This document shows positions 47,731 through 56,186 of a DNA stretch of 64,000 bases, piece after piece. The stretch is from Chromatiaceae bacterium. Its GTDB lineage: Bacteria > Pseudomonadota > Gammaproteobacteria > Chromatiales > Chromatiaceae. The position numbers and the translations under genes are program-made. Position 1 is the first letter of the stretch. Each line of letters opens with the position of its first letter. Below the pieces are notes generated by a model. That model was not told the DNA's origin, ran no database searches, and was given only the letters and a program-made list of their open reading frames with translations. The DNA lies in assembly GCA_013426805.1 (NCBI GenBank), contig JACDZG010000010.1:32206-96205 (forward strand). Direction: 5' to 3'.

Positions 47731-48213
47731 ATGACCAACAGCCCCCTGCCAACGACCGATTGCCTCACCGCCGCCATGTTGACGGTGGGGCAACGCCGCA
47801 CCGAGCGACTGCGTTTCACCCGCGACCAGGTCGACACCTATTGCGCCCTGACCGGCGATGCCAACGCGATCCATCGCGACCTGGAGGCCGCCCGCCGACG
47901 GTTTCCGGGGGTGACGGATATCGTGGTTCCCGGTGGCCTGATTCAGAGCACCATCTCGGGGATCTTCGGCACCCGTTTTCCAGGCGACGGCGCACTCGGG
48001 CTCACCTTCATTCCCGCACGCTTCCGCAAGCCCGTGCTTCCGGGCGAGGAGGTGGTGGTCACCTTCGAGATCACCCGCATCAAGGGTCCCATCATCGAAC
48101 TGGAGCTGACCGTCACGGACACGCAAGGGACGCGTTTGACCAGCGCCACGGCCAAGGTCCTGGCGCCGGACCCGGCCTATCGGGACTGGTGGGAACAGCA
48201 AGCGCAACGGTGA
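47731..48213 (+). CDS. MaoC-like (R)-specific acyl hydratase
   Basis: The ATG at 47731 is preceded by AAGGA at good spacing; the frame is open upstream but that part is Arg/Ser-rich and unlikely to be translated. The 160-residue protein is a single hot-dog domain with the hydratase motif YCALTGDANAIHRD, where Asp and His are the expected catalytic pair. VPGGLIQSTISGIFGTRFPG and KPVLPGEEVVVTFEI follow, as in PhaJ/MaoC proteins. Such enzymes hydrate trans-2-enoyl-CoA or a related thioester. It is 39 bp upstream of the flavoprotein gene and probably co-transcribed with it; a metabolic link to the pterin-type genes is not known. Confidence 0.85.
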   Translation: MTNSPLPTTDCLTAAMLTVGQRRTERLRFTRDQVDTYCALTGDANAIHRDLEAARRRFPGVTDIVVPGGLIQSTISGIFGTRFPGDGALGLTFIPARFRKPVLPGEEVVVTFEITRIKGPIIELELTVTDTQGTRLTSATAKVLAPDPAYRDWWEQQAQR

Positions 48214-48252
48214 CCGCTCTGTTCCGTTCAGGTGAATAGACCCAACCCGGCC

Positions 48253-48792
48253 ATGAAGAACACCGCGACACCCCGCCTCGCCTGGGCCCTGACCGGCTCC
48301 GGTCACTACATCAAAGAGTGTCTGGCGCTGCTGGAAGGCCGCGCCGACCTGGACCTGTTCCTCAGCCGCGCGGCCGCGGAGGTGCTGACCATGTACGATA
48401 TCGACCTGACCGCCCTGTGCAAGCGTTTTCCCTGTTATCGCGACAACGCCGCCAGCGCCCCGGTGATCGCCCGGCTCTATGAAGGCTGGTACTCGCGGTT
48501 GGTGGTGGCCCCCGCGACCTCGAACACCGTGGCCAAGATGGTCTGTGGGATCTCCGATACGCTGGTCACCAACCTCTACGCCCAGGCCGGCAAGTGCCGT
48601 ATTCCGAGCATCGTCTTCGCCTGCGATACCGCCCCGGCGCTGGAGACGCAAGCGCCGGGCGGCCAGGTCATGGTTTACCCGCGCCCGATCGACCTGGACA
48701 ATGTCGAGCGCCTGCGCGGCTTCGCGTATACCCGCGTGGTCGACACCTTCGAGGCGCTGACCCTGGCGCTGGCGGCGGACGGCAGCGCATGA
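48253..48792 (+). CDS. Flavoprotein of the dihydromethanopterin reductase (acceptor) type
   Basis: The 179-residue protein starts at ATG 48253 (MKNTATPRLAWALTGSGHYI); a GTG at 48232 is an alternative. It is a flavodoxin-like flavoprotein: an N-terminal strand followed by TGSGHYIKECLALL, then YSRLVVAPATSNTVAKMVCGISDTLVTNL, the conserved FMN-binding PATSNTVAKM pattern, and two Cys-containing stretches. Relatives in methanogens and methylotrophs are annotated as dihydromethanopterin reductase (acceptor) or archaeoflavoprotein. Its stop overlaps the start of the DUF6513 gene (ATGA). In context it probably acts in a tetrahydromethanopterin-like cofactor pathway. Confidence 0.75.
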   Translation: MKNTATPRLAWALTGSGHYIKECLALLEGRADLDLFLSRAAAEVLTMYDIDLTALCKRFPCYRDNAASAPVIARLYEGWYSRLVVAPATSNTVAKMVCGISDTLVTNLYAQAGKCRIPSIVFACDTAPALETQAPGGQVMVYPRPIDLDNVERLRGFAYTRVVDTFEALTLALAADGSA

Positions 48793-50228
48793 GCGGACAC
48801 CTCCTCTTTCTCACCGGCCAACTCGCCGAGCCGTCATTGCGACGCGTCTTGGGCGGGCTGGACCTGGGGGACACCACCTGGTCCGTGCGCCAACTCGGAG
48901 TCAAAGTGGCCGCGCTGATGACCGCGGAGCTGATCCGGCGCCGGCTCACCGACACTGAACAGGCCGAGCGCATCATCATCCCCGGACGCTGCCGGGGCGA
49001 CCTCGCGGCCTTGAGTCGGCATTTCGGCATCCCGGTGGAGCGCGGACCGGACGAACTGATGGACCTGCCGCGCTACCTCGGGTGCGCCGGCCGGAGGCCG
49101 GACCTGTCGGGCTATCTGGTGCGCATTTTCGCCGAGATCGTCGAGGCCCCGCGCCTGAGCATCGCACAGATCCTGGAGCGCGCGGCCGAATACCGGGCCG
49201 ACGGCGCCGAGGTGATCGACCTGGGCTGCCTGCCCGATACGCCGTTCGACCATCTGGAAGCGAGCGTGGCGGCGCTCAAAGCGGCCGGCCATCTGGTCAG
49301 CGTCGATTCCATGCAGACCGCGGAACTGCTCCGCGGCGGCCGTGCCGGGGCCGATTTCCTGCTGAGCCTCACCGAGGACAGCCTCTGGATCGCCGCGGAG
49401 GTGGCGTCCTGCCCGGTGCTCATACCACAACAGCCGGGCGACCTGTCCTCCCTGGAGCGGGCCATGGCGCGGCTGGACGCCCAGGGTCGACCCTATCTTG
49501 CCGACCCCGTGCTGGACCCCATCCATTTCGGCTTCGCCGACTCGTTGGTACGCTATCACCGCCTGCGCCACACCCACCCGCGGGCCGAGCTCATGATGGG
49601 CATCGGCAACCTGACCGAACTCACCGAGGCGGACACCACCGGCATCAATGCCCTGCTGATGGGGCTGATCTCCGAGTTGGCGATCGGCAACATCCTGACG
49701 ACCCAGGTGAGTCCACACTGCCGCAGCGCCATCCGCGAGGCGGATCGGGCGCGCCGCATCATGCACTGGGCGCGCCTGGAGGGGAGTCTGCCCAAGGCGA
49801 TCGACAACGGTCTGACCGCGCTCCACGAACGCCGCCCCTTCCCCTATCGCCCCGCTGAAATCCAGGCACTGGCGGCCGCCGTCCGCGACCCGAATTACCG
49901 CATCCAGGTGAGTGAAGCGGGCATCCATTGCTTCAACCGGGATGGCTTCCACACCGACTCCGACCCCTTCGCCTTCTATCCGCGGCTGGGCGTCGCGCAC
50001 GATGCGGGTCACGCCTTTTATCTCGGCGTCGAACTGGCGCGCGCCCAGATCGCTCTGCAACTCGGCAAGCGCTATGTCCAGGACCAGCCGCTGCAATGGG
50101 GCTGCACGGTGCCGCCGGCAGCGTCCGATCCGGTCGGCGCTGCGGCGCACGGGACGACCCGACACCGGCAAGCGCCGCGTTCGGCGGATGAAAAACCGGA
50201 GGCGGCGTCCACCAATGAACGCAACTGA
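48789..50228 (+). CDS. DUF6513 / dihydropteroate synthase-like protein of H4MPT biosynthesis
   Basis: The 479-residue protein has an N-terminal DUF6513-like region (HLLFLTGQLAEPSLRRVL, DLMDLPRYLG-type segment) followed by a pterin-binding TIM-barrel domain. Barrel features include YRADGAEVIDLGCLPDT, HLVSVDSMQTAELLRGGRAG, YLADPVLDPIHFG and ELMMGIGNLTELTEADT. In methanogens and H4MPT-dependent methylotrophs, this family accompanies the genes for tetrahydromethanopterin synthesis. The reaction has not been fixed by the sequence alone. It is coupled to the flavoprotein gene (ATGA) and overlaps the DUF447 gene by 14 bp. The last ~35 residues are a polar, probably disordered tail. Confidence 0.82.
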   Translation: MSGHLLFLTGQLAEPSLRRVLGGLDLGDTTWSVRQLGVKVAALMTAELIRRRLTDTEQAERIIIPGRCRGDLAALSRHFGIPVERGPDELMDLPRYLGCAGRRPDLSGYLVRIFAEIVEAPRLSIAQILERAAEYRADGAEVIDLGCLPDTPFDHLEASVAALKAAGHLVSVDSMQTAELLRGGRAGADFLLSLTEDSLWIAAEVASCPVLIPQQPGDLSSLERAMARLDAQGRPYLADPVLDPIHFGFADSLVRYHRLRHTHPRAELMMGIGNLTELTEADTTGINALLMGLISELAIGNILTTQVSPHCRSAIREADRARRIMHWARLEGSLPKAIDNGLTALHERRPFPYRPAEIQALAAAVRDPNYRIQVSEAGIHCFNRDGFHTDSDPFAFYPRLGVAHDAGHAFYLGVELARAQIALQLGKRYVQDQPLQWGCTVPPAASDPVGAAAHGTTRHRQAPRSADEKPEAASTNERN

Positions 50229-50811
50229 GACCCTGATCCAAGAGGTCATCGTCACGACCCGACACCCGGAAGGCCGGGTCCATCTCGCCCCCATGGGCAT
50301 CCGCCGGCACGGGGAGACCATCGTTATTGCCCCCTTCCGGCCCTCCGTCACCCTGGACCATCTGGTCGCGAGTGGGTGCGCCGTCGTGAACTACACCGAT
50401 GATGTCCGCGTCTTCGCCGGCTGTCTCACCGGACGGCGGAACTGGCCCCTGACCGCGGCGGCGCGCGTCCCGGCGCCGCGCCTCGCGGAGGTCCTGGCCC
50501 ACTCCGAACTTGAGTTGGAGCGCATTGAAGACGACCCGGTGCGCCCGCGGCTGATCTGCCGTTCGGTCTTTGCGGCAACCCACCGACCCTTCCAGGGCTT
50601 CAACCGCGCCCAGGCCGCGGTGGTGGAACTGGCGATCCTGGTCAGCCGTCTCGACCGCTTGCCGGCCGATAAGATTGCTGCGGAAATCGGCTATTTGCGC
50701 ATTGCCGTCGAGAAGACCGCCGGCCCGCGCGAGCTGGCGGCCTGGAACTGGTTGATGGAACGGGTCAGGGATCCGCACTCAGCGCTTTCATCAGCATCGG
50801 CAGATCGCTGA
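50215..50811 (+). CDS. DUF447 family protein (H4MPT-associated)
   Basis: The ATG at 50215 has GGAGG upstream and yields 198 residues. The protein begins ETLIQEVIVTTRHPEGRVHLAPMG and continues with a FMN-binding split-barrel-like pattern (HLVASGCAVVNYTDDVRVFAGCLTG, then FAATHRPFQGFNRAQAAVVE), which is characteristic of DUF447 proteins of methanogens and H4MPT-dependent methylotrophs. It is the third gene of a tightly overlapping trio and is very probably required for the same cofactor. Its 3' end overlaps the convergent lipoprotein gene by 47 bp. Confidence 0.85.
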   Translation: MNATETLIQEVIVTTRHPEGRVHLAPMGIRRHGETIVIAPFRPSVTLDHLVASGCAVVNYTDDVRVFAGCLTGRRNWPLTAAARVPAPRLAEVLAHSELELERIEDDPVRPRLICRSVFAATHRPFQGFNRAQAAVVELAILVSRLDRLPADKIAAEIGYLRIAVEKTAGPRELAAWNWLMERVRDPHSALSSASADR

Positions 50812-51235
50812 CCGGCAGCCGCCCGGTCACCTCGACTCCGGCGACGAAGCGCTCAAGTGTGCACACCTGGCAGCGTAACCCCAGGTCCAGCACCCAACGG
50901 CCGTCAACCAGCAGGGCCGCATGGGTGATCCGCAGCGGCGCACCAGCGATCAGCAAATACTCCAACCGGGCCGGCGCATAGCCGTACTGGCGGATCAACC
51001 GATCCGCCTTGGCGACAGCATACGCCTTGCAATCCCAGCCCTCGAGTCCCGGCAAATCAGCCGCCGCAGGCCACTGATCCCGGCAATAATCGCGCGGACA
51101 GGGCTTCGCCTGACGGTTGACGGCGGCATTCACCTGGAGCAGGGCCGCGTCGGGGGCAAGCGGCGACGCGGGCCGCATTGCGCAAGCGGTGAACAGCAGC
51201 GGGGCCAGCAGGGCCAGGACCCGCGCGCCCGACAC
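50765..51235 (-). CDS. Transglutaminase-like cysteine peptidase, predicted lipoprotein
   Basis: The 156-residue protein starts at a GTG overlapping the upstream stop by one base (TAGTG). A lipoprotein signal with lipobox LFTAC ends at Cys-18. The mature part carries a transglutaminase-like triad: Cys in GWDCKAYAVAKADRL, His in RITHAALLV and Asp in WVLDLGL. This is the pattern of the bacterial transglutaminase-like cysteine proteinase family, often encoded in secretion or exopolysaccharide loci. It is the last gene of the minus-strand exopolysaccharide cluster. Substrate unknown. Confidence 0.78.
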   Translation of the reverse strand: MSGARVLALLAPLLFTACAMRPASPLAPDAALLQVNAAVNRQAKPCPRDYCRDQWPAAADLPGLEGWDCKAYAVAKADRLIRQYGYAPARLEYLLIAGAPLRITHAALLVDGRWVLDLGLRCQVCTLERFVAGVEVTGRLPVSDLPMLMKALSADP

Positions 51236-52371
51236 TAGGGCACGCGCCGATGATCTGCCGATTCGGACTCATCCATGACGTCCGGTGGCCAGCGGCGTTC
51301 ACGGCCAGGACGGGGAGTGATCGGCTGTCGGCTCAGCAAGCCGGTCGTGAACCGGTAATACAGCAGAAAGACACCGACAAAGGCGTAGAACCGCAGCGCT
51401 TCGGACATGCCCAGCCAATCGGCCAGGACGCCCAAGCCCCCGGTAGCGGCAGTCATGCCCAGCAAGATGGCGGTCACCTGACCATCACTGTAACGGCGAC
51501 CGAGCAGCAGATGATGCAGGTGCTGTCGATCGGCGACAAACGGGTTATGGCCGGCGCCGATACGGCGGATGATGACGGTGACCGTATCCAGCAACGGCAA
51601 GGCCATGATCCACACGGCGGTGATCGGCGCCATGAGTGCCTGCTCACCCTGCGACAAATGGATCAGAAACCAGCTCAGCACAAAGCCGAGCATGGTACTG
51701 CCCGCATCACCCATGAAAACGCTGGCACGGGTGCGCCACGGATGCCGGAGATTGAAGACCAGAAAACCGGCGATGGCCGCGGCCAACACCAGCAGTGCTC
51801 CAAGATCGCCGGCGTGGACCACCGGGGCGCTCAGGCAGAGCACGATCAGCCACCCGGTGACGACGAAGCCGGTTCCACCCGCCAGACCATCCAATCCGTC
51901 GATCATATTGAAAGCGTTGATCACCCCAATCACACCGATCAGGGTGAACAGGGCCGCGGCCCAGCCGAGCCGGACCTGGCCCAGTCCGAACAGATCGCCC
52001 AGATCCCCCAACACCACATGACTGCCGAGGGCCATCAACGCGACGGCAATCGCCTGAAACAGGAATCGCGTCGCCGGACGACTGGAGTGGAGGTCGTCGT
52101 AGAGACCAACCAACGTCAGCAGTGTCATACCGGTCAACAGGATCGACCACTCCGCGGGTTTGACCGGCAACAGCAGCACACCGAGGCAAAAAGCGGCGCA
52201 CATCGCTACCCCCCCGACCAGGGGTACCGGATGGCGGTGATGCTTGCGGGTGGATGGGTGATCGACCCAACCCAGGGCCGAAGCCGGCCGGTGGAGCATG
52301 ACGATCAGACTGGCGATCACCACGAAAACGGCCGGCACTAGCCAATACAGCGTGACAAAGGACACATTCAT
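51235..52371 (-). CDS. WecA/MraY-type undecaprenyl-phosphate sugar-1-phosphate transferase
   Basis: The ATG at 52371 is preceded by GGAGCG. The 378-residue protein has about ten to eleven membrane helices and the motifs of the glycosyltransferase family 4 / MraY superfamily: STRKHHRHPVPLVGG, the Asp pair in LVGLYDDLHSSRP, NAFNMIDGLDGLAGG, MGDAGSTMLGF and RQHLHHLLLGR. These proteins load a N-acetyl-hexosamine-1-phosphate onto undecaprenyl phosphate. It is the second lipid-linked initiating transferase in this window, besides the one at 24737-26110, so the two loci may build different polymers. Confidence 0.9.
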   Translation of the reverse strand: MNVSFVTLYWLVPAVFVVIASLIVMLHRPASALGWVDHPSTRKHHRHPVPLVGGVAMCAAFCLGVLLLPVKPAEWSILLTGMTLLTLVGLYDDLHSSRPATRFLFQAIAVALMALGSHVVLGDLGDLFGLGQVRLGWAAALFTLIGVIGVINAFNMIDGLDGLAGGTGFVVTGWLIVLCLSAPVVHAGDLGALLVLAAAIAGFLVFNLRHPWRTRASVFMGDAGSTMLGFVLSWFLIHLSQGEQALMAPITAVWIMALPLLDTVTVIIRRIGAGHNPFVADRQHLHHLLLGRRYSDGQVTAILLGMTAATGGLGVLADWLGMSEALRFYAFVGVFLLYYRFTTGLLSRQPITPRPGRERRWPPDVMDESESADHRRVP

Positions 52372-52437
52372 GTGGTCGCTCCTCGTTAGGCAATGCCGAG
52401 TCCAGCCAAACGCCTTGTCGAAGGTTCCTGGCGTTGC

Positions 52438-53946
52438 TCAAGCCCCGAACGGATTGCTCAGATTCTCAGGCGGAATACGATAGTCCGGCGGCGGCACGGC
52501 AGCGCCGACCACGGAGCCCGTTTGTTTACGGTAACGGCGCCCATCGTCGCTGCGCGTCCGATGGAAAAACACCGCCGCTACCAAGGCCGTGGCCGCCGCA
52601 TTCGCCGGGGTCCGCAGGTTGTAGTCGACCAACGTATGCAGCATCATCAGCAGCAGCGCGATTCCCGCACCGGCCTGGGCGAACCGCCAGATGGTCCAGT
52701 CTCCGCGTTTCCAGACCCGCCCCCACTGTCGCACGTAGAACAGCAGCCAGACCAGGATCAGCACGCCGGCAATCAACCCGAACTCCAGCAGCCATTCCAG
52801 GTAGTCATTGTGAGCGCGGTTGATGGTCACGCCCGGAAAACTGGCCGGATGGAACCGCCGCAACACCTCGACGAAGGTCCCGGCGCCACTGCCCAGCGGG
52901 AAGAACTCACCGATCGCCCGCACCGTGGCATCGAAGATTTTCCACCGCCCGTCCTCGAAGGGGTCCGCGTAAGTGAAACGACTCAAGACCGGCGCCAGGC
53001 CGATCAGACTGGCCAGGCCAATCCCGGCGGCGGTGAAGGTGCCGATCAGTCCGTAGGTGTCGCGCCCCCCCAGCCGGTAAGAAAACATCAGCGTGGACAG
53101 CAGGATGCCCATCATCGCCAGGACCACGCCGGCGCGGGAGCGCGTAAAGACCAGACCCAGCAGGATCGCGAGCGACACCGCGCCCAGCACCGCGGTCTGG
53201 TTGATCCGCGTGACACTGAACCGCGCCAGCCACTGGCGAAAGGTCCGCTTGCGCCGGCCATGGCGCGTCGCGGCATGCGGGGGTCGGGTATGGCCGACCG
53301 TGGCCGCCAGCAGGGCCAAGGCCATCGGCAGCGCCATCTCCAACAAACCCGCCAAGTGGTTACGGTTGGTGTAGGTCCCCAACGCGCTGCCGGTCACCGC
53401 GGCACTGCCGAATTGGATCAGCCCCAGCAGCGCCTGCACGGTGGCGATGCCCAGGAAGACCAGCACCAGTACCAGCAGCCGCTCGCGGTCGAGCCGCATG
53501 GCTGCAGAAAAGACCGCGAGAGGCAACAAAAGTGCCAGCCACGCGGCCTCGGTAGCGCTGGGAATCAGCGATATCGCGCGCCAATCAAGACCAGGACTGC
53601 TGTCATTTGCCAAGCGGATCGATTCGGCATAAAAGCCGCGCCCCGGCAATTCAGCCCAGAGACCCACGGTGACCGGCAGTAACTGGATCAGCGGCACCAG
53701 TAACAGCGCGGTCAGGTAGATCAGCCAAGGTCTGGACAGTGGCCGGGCAAGGCCCGAACCCGGCGCTGCGAACGTCGCCGATACCCGCCAGGGGGACAAC
53801 AAGCCGACCAGCAGTGCCAGCGCCCCGAGTTCCGCAATCATCATCGGCAAGGGTCGCTGACCTGTACCGAGAAACAATGCCGCAAACACCATCAATGCGG
53901 CAAGCGCAAAGACAAGCGCAGTGCCGCCGGATTCCTTATCAACCAT
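52438..53946 (-). CDS. O-antigen ligase / EPS polymerase family protein
   Basis: The 502-residue membrane protein has about twelve hydrophobic helices. Its long extracytoplasmic loop (~305-365) contains PFEDGRWKIFDATVRAIGEFFPLGSGAGTF and RAHNDYLEWLLEFG. The GSGAGTF...H-N-D-Y-L-E pattern is the signature of the O-antigen ligase (Wzy/WaaL) superfamily. In an exopolysaccharide cluster it is most likely the polymerase joining repeat units at the periplasmic face. The ribosome site is weak. It lies 66 bp upstream of the WecA-type gene. Confidence 0.85.
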   Translation of the reverse strand: MVDKESGGTALVFALAALMVFAALFLGTGQRPLPMMIAELGALALLVGLLSPWRVSATFAAPGSGLARPLSRPWLIYLTALLLVPLIQLLPVTVGLWAELPGRGFYAESIRLANDSSPGLDWRAISLIPSATEAAWLALLLPLAVFSAAMRLDRERLLVLVLVFLGIATVQALLGLIQFGSAAVTGSALGTYTNRNHLAGLLEMALPMALALLAATVGHTRPPHAATRHGRRKRTFRQWLARFSVTRINQTAVLGAVSLAILLGLVFTRSRAGVVLAMMGILLSTLMFSYRLGGRDTYGLIGTFTAAGIGLASLIGLAPVLSRFTYADPFEDGRWKIFDATVRAIGEFFPLGSGAGTFVEVLRRFHPASFPGVTINRAHNDYLEWLLEFGLIAGVLILVWLLFYVRQWGRVWKRGDWTIWRFAQAGAGIALLLMMLHTLVDYNLRTPANAAATALVAAVFFHRTRSDDGRRYRKQTGSVVGAAVPPPDYRIPPENLSNPFGA

Positions 53947-53989
53947 CGGGCTTCAGGTCACTGTTCCCAGCCGCTCACCGGTAGACTAA

Positions 53990-54721
53990 TCATTGACTAA
54001 CATCTGTATTGTCTGTGCTTGCCGATTCCGCCACCGCAACCGCGACGCCGGCGACGATTGCCGCAGCAACAACAGCAGTACCGACCACGCCCAAGCCGAC
54101 CGTTGCACCTGCGGCTGCAAGAGCAGAGCCGACCGCGCCCAAGCCGCCGACAACCGCACCGGCTGCACCGGCCGCACCGGCCGCACCGGCCGCACCGGCC
54201 GCACCGGCCGCACCGGCCGCAGCACCAGCTGCACCCGCAGTCCCCGCTGCACCCGCTGCACCCGCTGCACCCGCTGCACCCGCAGTCCCCGCAGTCCCCG
54301 CCGTTCCCGCCGTTCCCGCCGTTCCCGCCGAACCGCCGGTAACCGCCTCAACGCCGCCGAATTCTCCAAAAGCTGTTTGACCGATCGGCTGACCTTGGAA
54401 GCCGGCCGTGGTCCGCACCAGGGCGCGACCGGTACGGCACTGATCCGCTCCACCGATCGCCAGAATGCTGTTTTCAGGCATGGCGACGACGCAACCGTCG
54501 GCATAAACGACTTGCACCGCACCACCGGCGACTGCAACAACGCGGTTGCCGGCGTACAGGGGCATCGCGTCCTGCGCCAGCCTCATGGCCGTGTCCTGGC
54601 CGACAAAGACGCGCCCCTGCAACTGCTTGACCATTGCGGAAGGACCAGTCGCACCAGCGGCGACAGCGACATAACCTGCCAGCACCACCGCCAGACCAAT
54701 ACTCGTACACTGCTTTTTCAT
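53990..54721 (-). CDS. FecR-like exported protein with Gly-Thr-Ala / Gly-Ala-Ala low-complexity tract
   Basis: The 243-residue protein has a signal peptide (MKKQCTSIGLAVVLAGYVAVAAGA) and a FecR-like region (~25-100; VKQLQGRVFVGQDTAM, GNRVVAVAGGAVQVVYADGC, MPENSILAIGG). A tract of about 65 residues follows, built of GTA and GAA triplets. A Gly/Ala/Val-rich hydrophobic segment then leads to a polar tail. The low-complexity tract corresponds to a run of 9-bp DNA repeats (about 54160-54345). Proteins of this layout occur in exopolysaccharide/exosortase loci. The FecR-like part may bind polysaccharide or peptidoglycan, but the function is not known. Confidence 0.65.
   Translation of the reverse strand: MKKQCTSIGLAVVLAGYVAVAAGATGPSAMVKQLQGRVFVGQDTAMRLAQDAMPLYAGNRVVAVAGGAVQVVYADGCVVAMPENSILAIGGADQCRTGRALVRTTAGFQGQPIGQTAFGEFGGVEAVTGGSAGTAGTAGTAGTAGTAGAAGAAGAAGAAGTAGAAGAAAGAAGAAGAAGAAGAAGAAGAVVGGLGAVGSALAAAGATVGLGVVGTAVVAAAIVAGVAVAVAESASTDNTDVSQ
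54160..54345. repeat. Nine-base tandem repeats inside the FecR-like gene
   Basis: On the plus strand GCACCGGCC and close variants (GCACCCGCT, GTCCCCGCA, GTTCCCGCC) are repeated about twenty times without interruption. They encode Gly-Ala-Ala and Gly-Thr-Ala triplets on the minus strand. Blocks of identical units indicate recent slippage expansion. Confidence 0.85.
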
Positions 54722-54941
54722 GGCCTTGAACCTCGCACTCCCGCACGCGTAAAACTAATGACAGATTAGCACTCGACGCCAGGACGATTACTTTACAATA
54801 CTAACACACTGGGCGACTGCCGTACCTTAAGGCCATGTACCGATCTCGGCAGTTCCGTGATCCGACACTGATTTTTCGGAAAAACGCAGCAACGCAACCG
54901 GGCACGGCGGCGAACCATCCGGCATCGCGAACGGCACCGGA

Positions 54942-56183
54942 CTAGCTGCCGCGGCTGATCGTCAGAGCGTCGAACCACATTCCACCATGACCGTCCCAAC
55001 GCTCGCCAACCTGATCTTCCTGCTCCAAACGCAGCTCCTGTAACTGACATTCGGACGGCGGGACCTCAAACTCCAGGGTAAACGCCTGCCAGTCATCCTT
55101 GCCGCCGAAGGGCAAAGTGGCGGCCAAGGGTTCAGCAGCCGACCGATGACAGCGCACGGCCCAACGCAAACCCTGCCGCGGCGGTAACCCATCGGCCCGC
55201 ACCCGTCCTCGCAGCTGGTAGCGCCCCGGCTCCAGATACAGCGGCTGGCTAACATGCTGGAAACGTGCGCCGCGACCCTCGAATTCAACATGCAAGGAAC
55301 GACTGCCTTGAGAACCATAGGTGTCGAGTGTTTCGACCTTGACCCCGCGCGATGGCGTTATCCGCCAATCGAAGCCGATGCCGGTGACCGGCAATTCAAA
55401 ACCGCCGTTGTAGATTTGGCCCAGTCCCTCCAGCCCTCGGTCATCCAGCCCCCCTAACCAGGCGAGATAGGCGTCCAGCCAACGGCCGTCCTTCCACATC
55501 CGGTCCAGATAGACCCGCTGCTCGGCCAGCGATGGCACGGCACCCGCTCGGTTGCGGCCCTGATACAGAAACATCACCGGTTCCGGCCGCGGGGCGTGCG
55601 TCGCCGCGTAGGCAAAAAATCCATCCCACCAATCCGGCGGCTGATCCAGCAGCGGCAACAAGAGGGCGCGGGTGACCGGTTCATCGGCCAGACGCAGCAA
55701 GACCGGGAATACCTGGCCGGCGATGGTAGGCTGGGTGCGCAGCAGGACACTCCAGCGCTCGATCCCGCGGTCCGGCCGGCCCTGCGCGAACCAGAACGCG
55801 GCCGACCGCGACAGGGCCGGACTGCGCATTGGCCCCAACACGTCGGCAACCTCCGCCAGCGCAATCGCCTCCGGCAAGCGTCCGCCTGCCGCCCAGAGTT
55901 CCGCCAGTGCCAGATAGGTCAGCGCGTTGGTCGGGTCGTTCCACGCCGACGCCTGAAACAGCGTCGCGGCAACCGTCGGCTCACGCGCCGCCAAGGCTTC
56001 ACCACGTTGGAAAAGTGCTGCCGGATGGTCGGCGCGCCAGCCCAATGCGGCGGCAGCAGCGTCCGGCGTACCCAGGACCGCGTAATAATCGGCCAGCCCG
56101 ACGACCAGAATCCGCCAACTGAGCAACCCAGCCAGCAAGCTAAGACCACCCAGGGTGATCACCTTCCCGGATATCCGCATCAC
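54942..56183 (-). CDS. TPR protein with C-terminal carbohydrate-binding-like beta-sandwich
   Basis: The 413-residue protein has one N-terminal membrane helix (ISGKVITLGGLSLLAGLLSW), TPR-like helices up to ~250 (RADHPAALFQRGEALAARE, LTYLALAELWAAGGRLPEAIALAEVA), and a jelly-roll-like C-terminal region (~265-413). That region begins IYNGGFELPVTGIGFDWRI and ends MWFDALTISRG. The NGGFE...W...DxxTI pattern is typical of carbohydrate-binding-like domains. It sits 3 bp after the J-domain gene in the exopolysaccharide cluster and is probably a periplasmic, membrane-anchored factor handling the polymer. No enzymatic motif is visible. Confidence 0.7.
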   Translation of the reverse strand: MMRISGKVITLGGLSLLAGLLSWRILVVGLADYYAVLGTPDAAAAALGWRADHPAALFQRGEALAAREPTVAATLFQASAWNDPTNALTYLALAELWAAGGRLPEAIALAEVADVLGPMRSPALSRSAAFWFAQGRPDRGIERWSVLLRTQPTIAGQVFPVLLRLADEPVTRALLLPLLDQPPDWWDGFFAYAATHAPRPEPVMFLYQGRNRAGAVPSLAEQRVYLDRMWKDGRWLDAYLAWLGGLDDRGLEGLGQIYNGGFELPVTGIGFDWRITPSRGVKVETLDTYGSQGSRSLHVEFEGRGARFQHVSQPLYLEPGRYQLRGRVRADGLPPRQGLRWAVRCHRSAAEPLAATLPFGGKDDWQAFTLEFEVPPSECQLQELRLEQEDQVGERWDGHGGMWFDALTISRGS

Positions 56184-56186
56184 CCG

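Noticed and set aside
54009..54380. Plus-strand Ala/Pro-repeat protein
   Set aside because: Complement of the Gly-Thr-Ala tract of the FecR-like protein, which has a signal peptide and domain on the minus strand.
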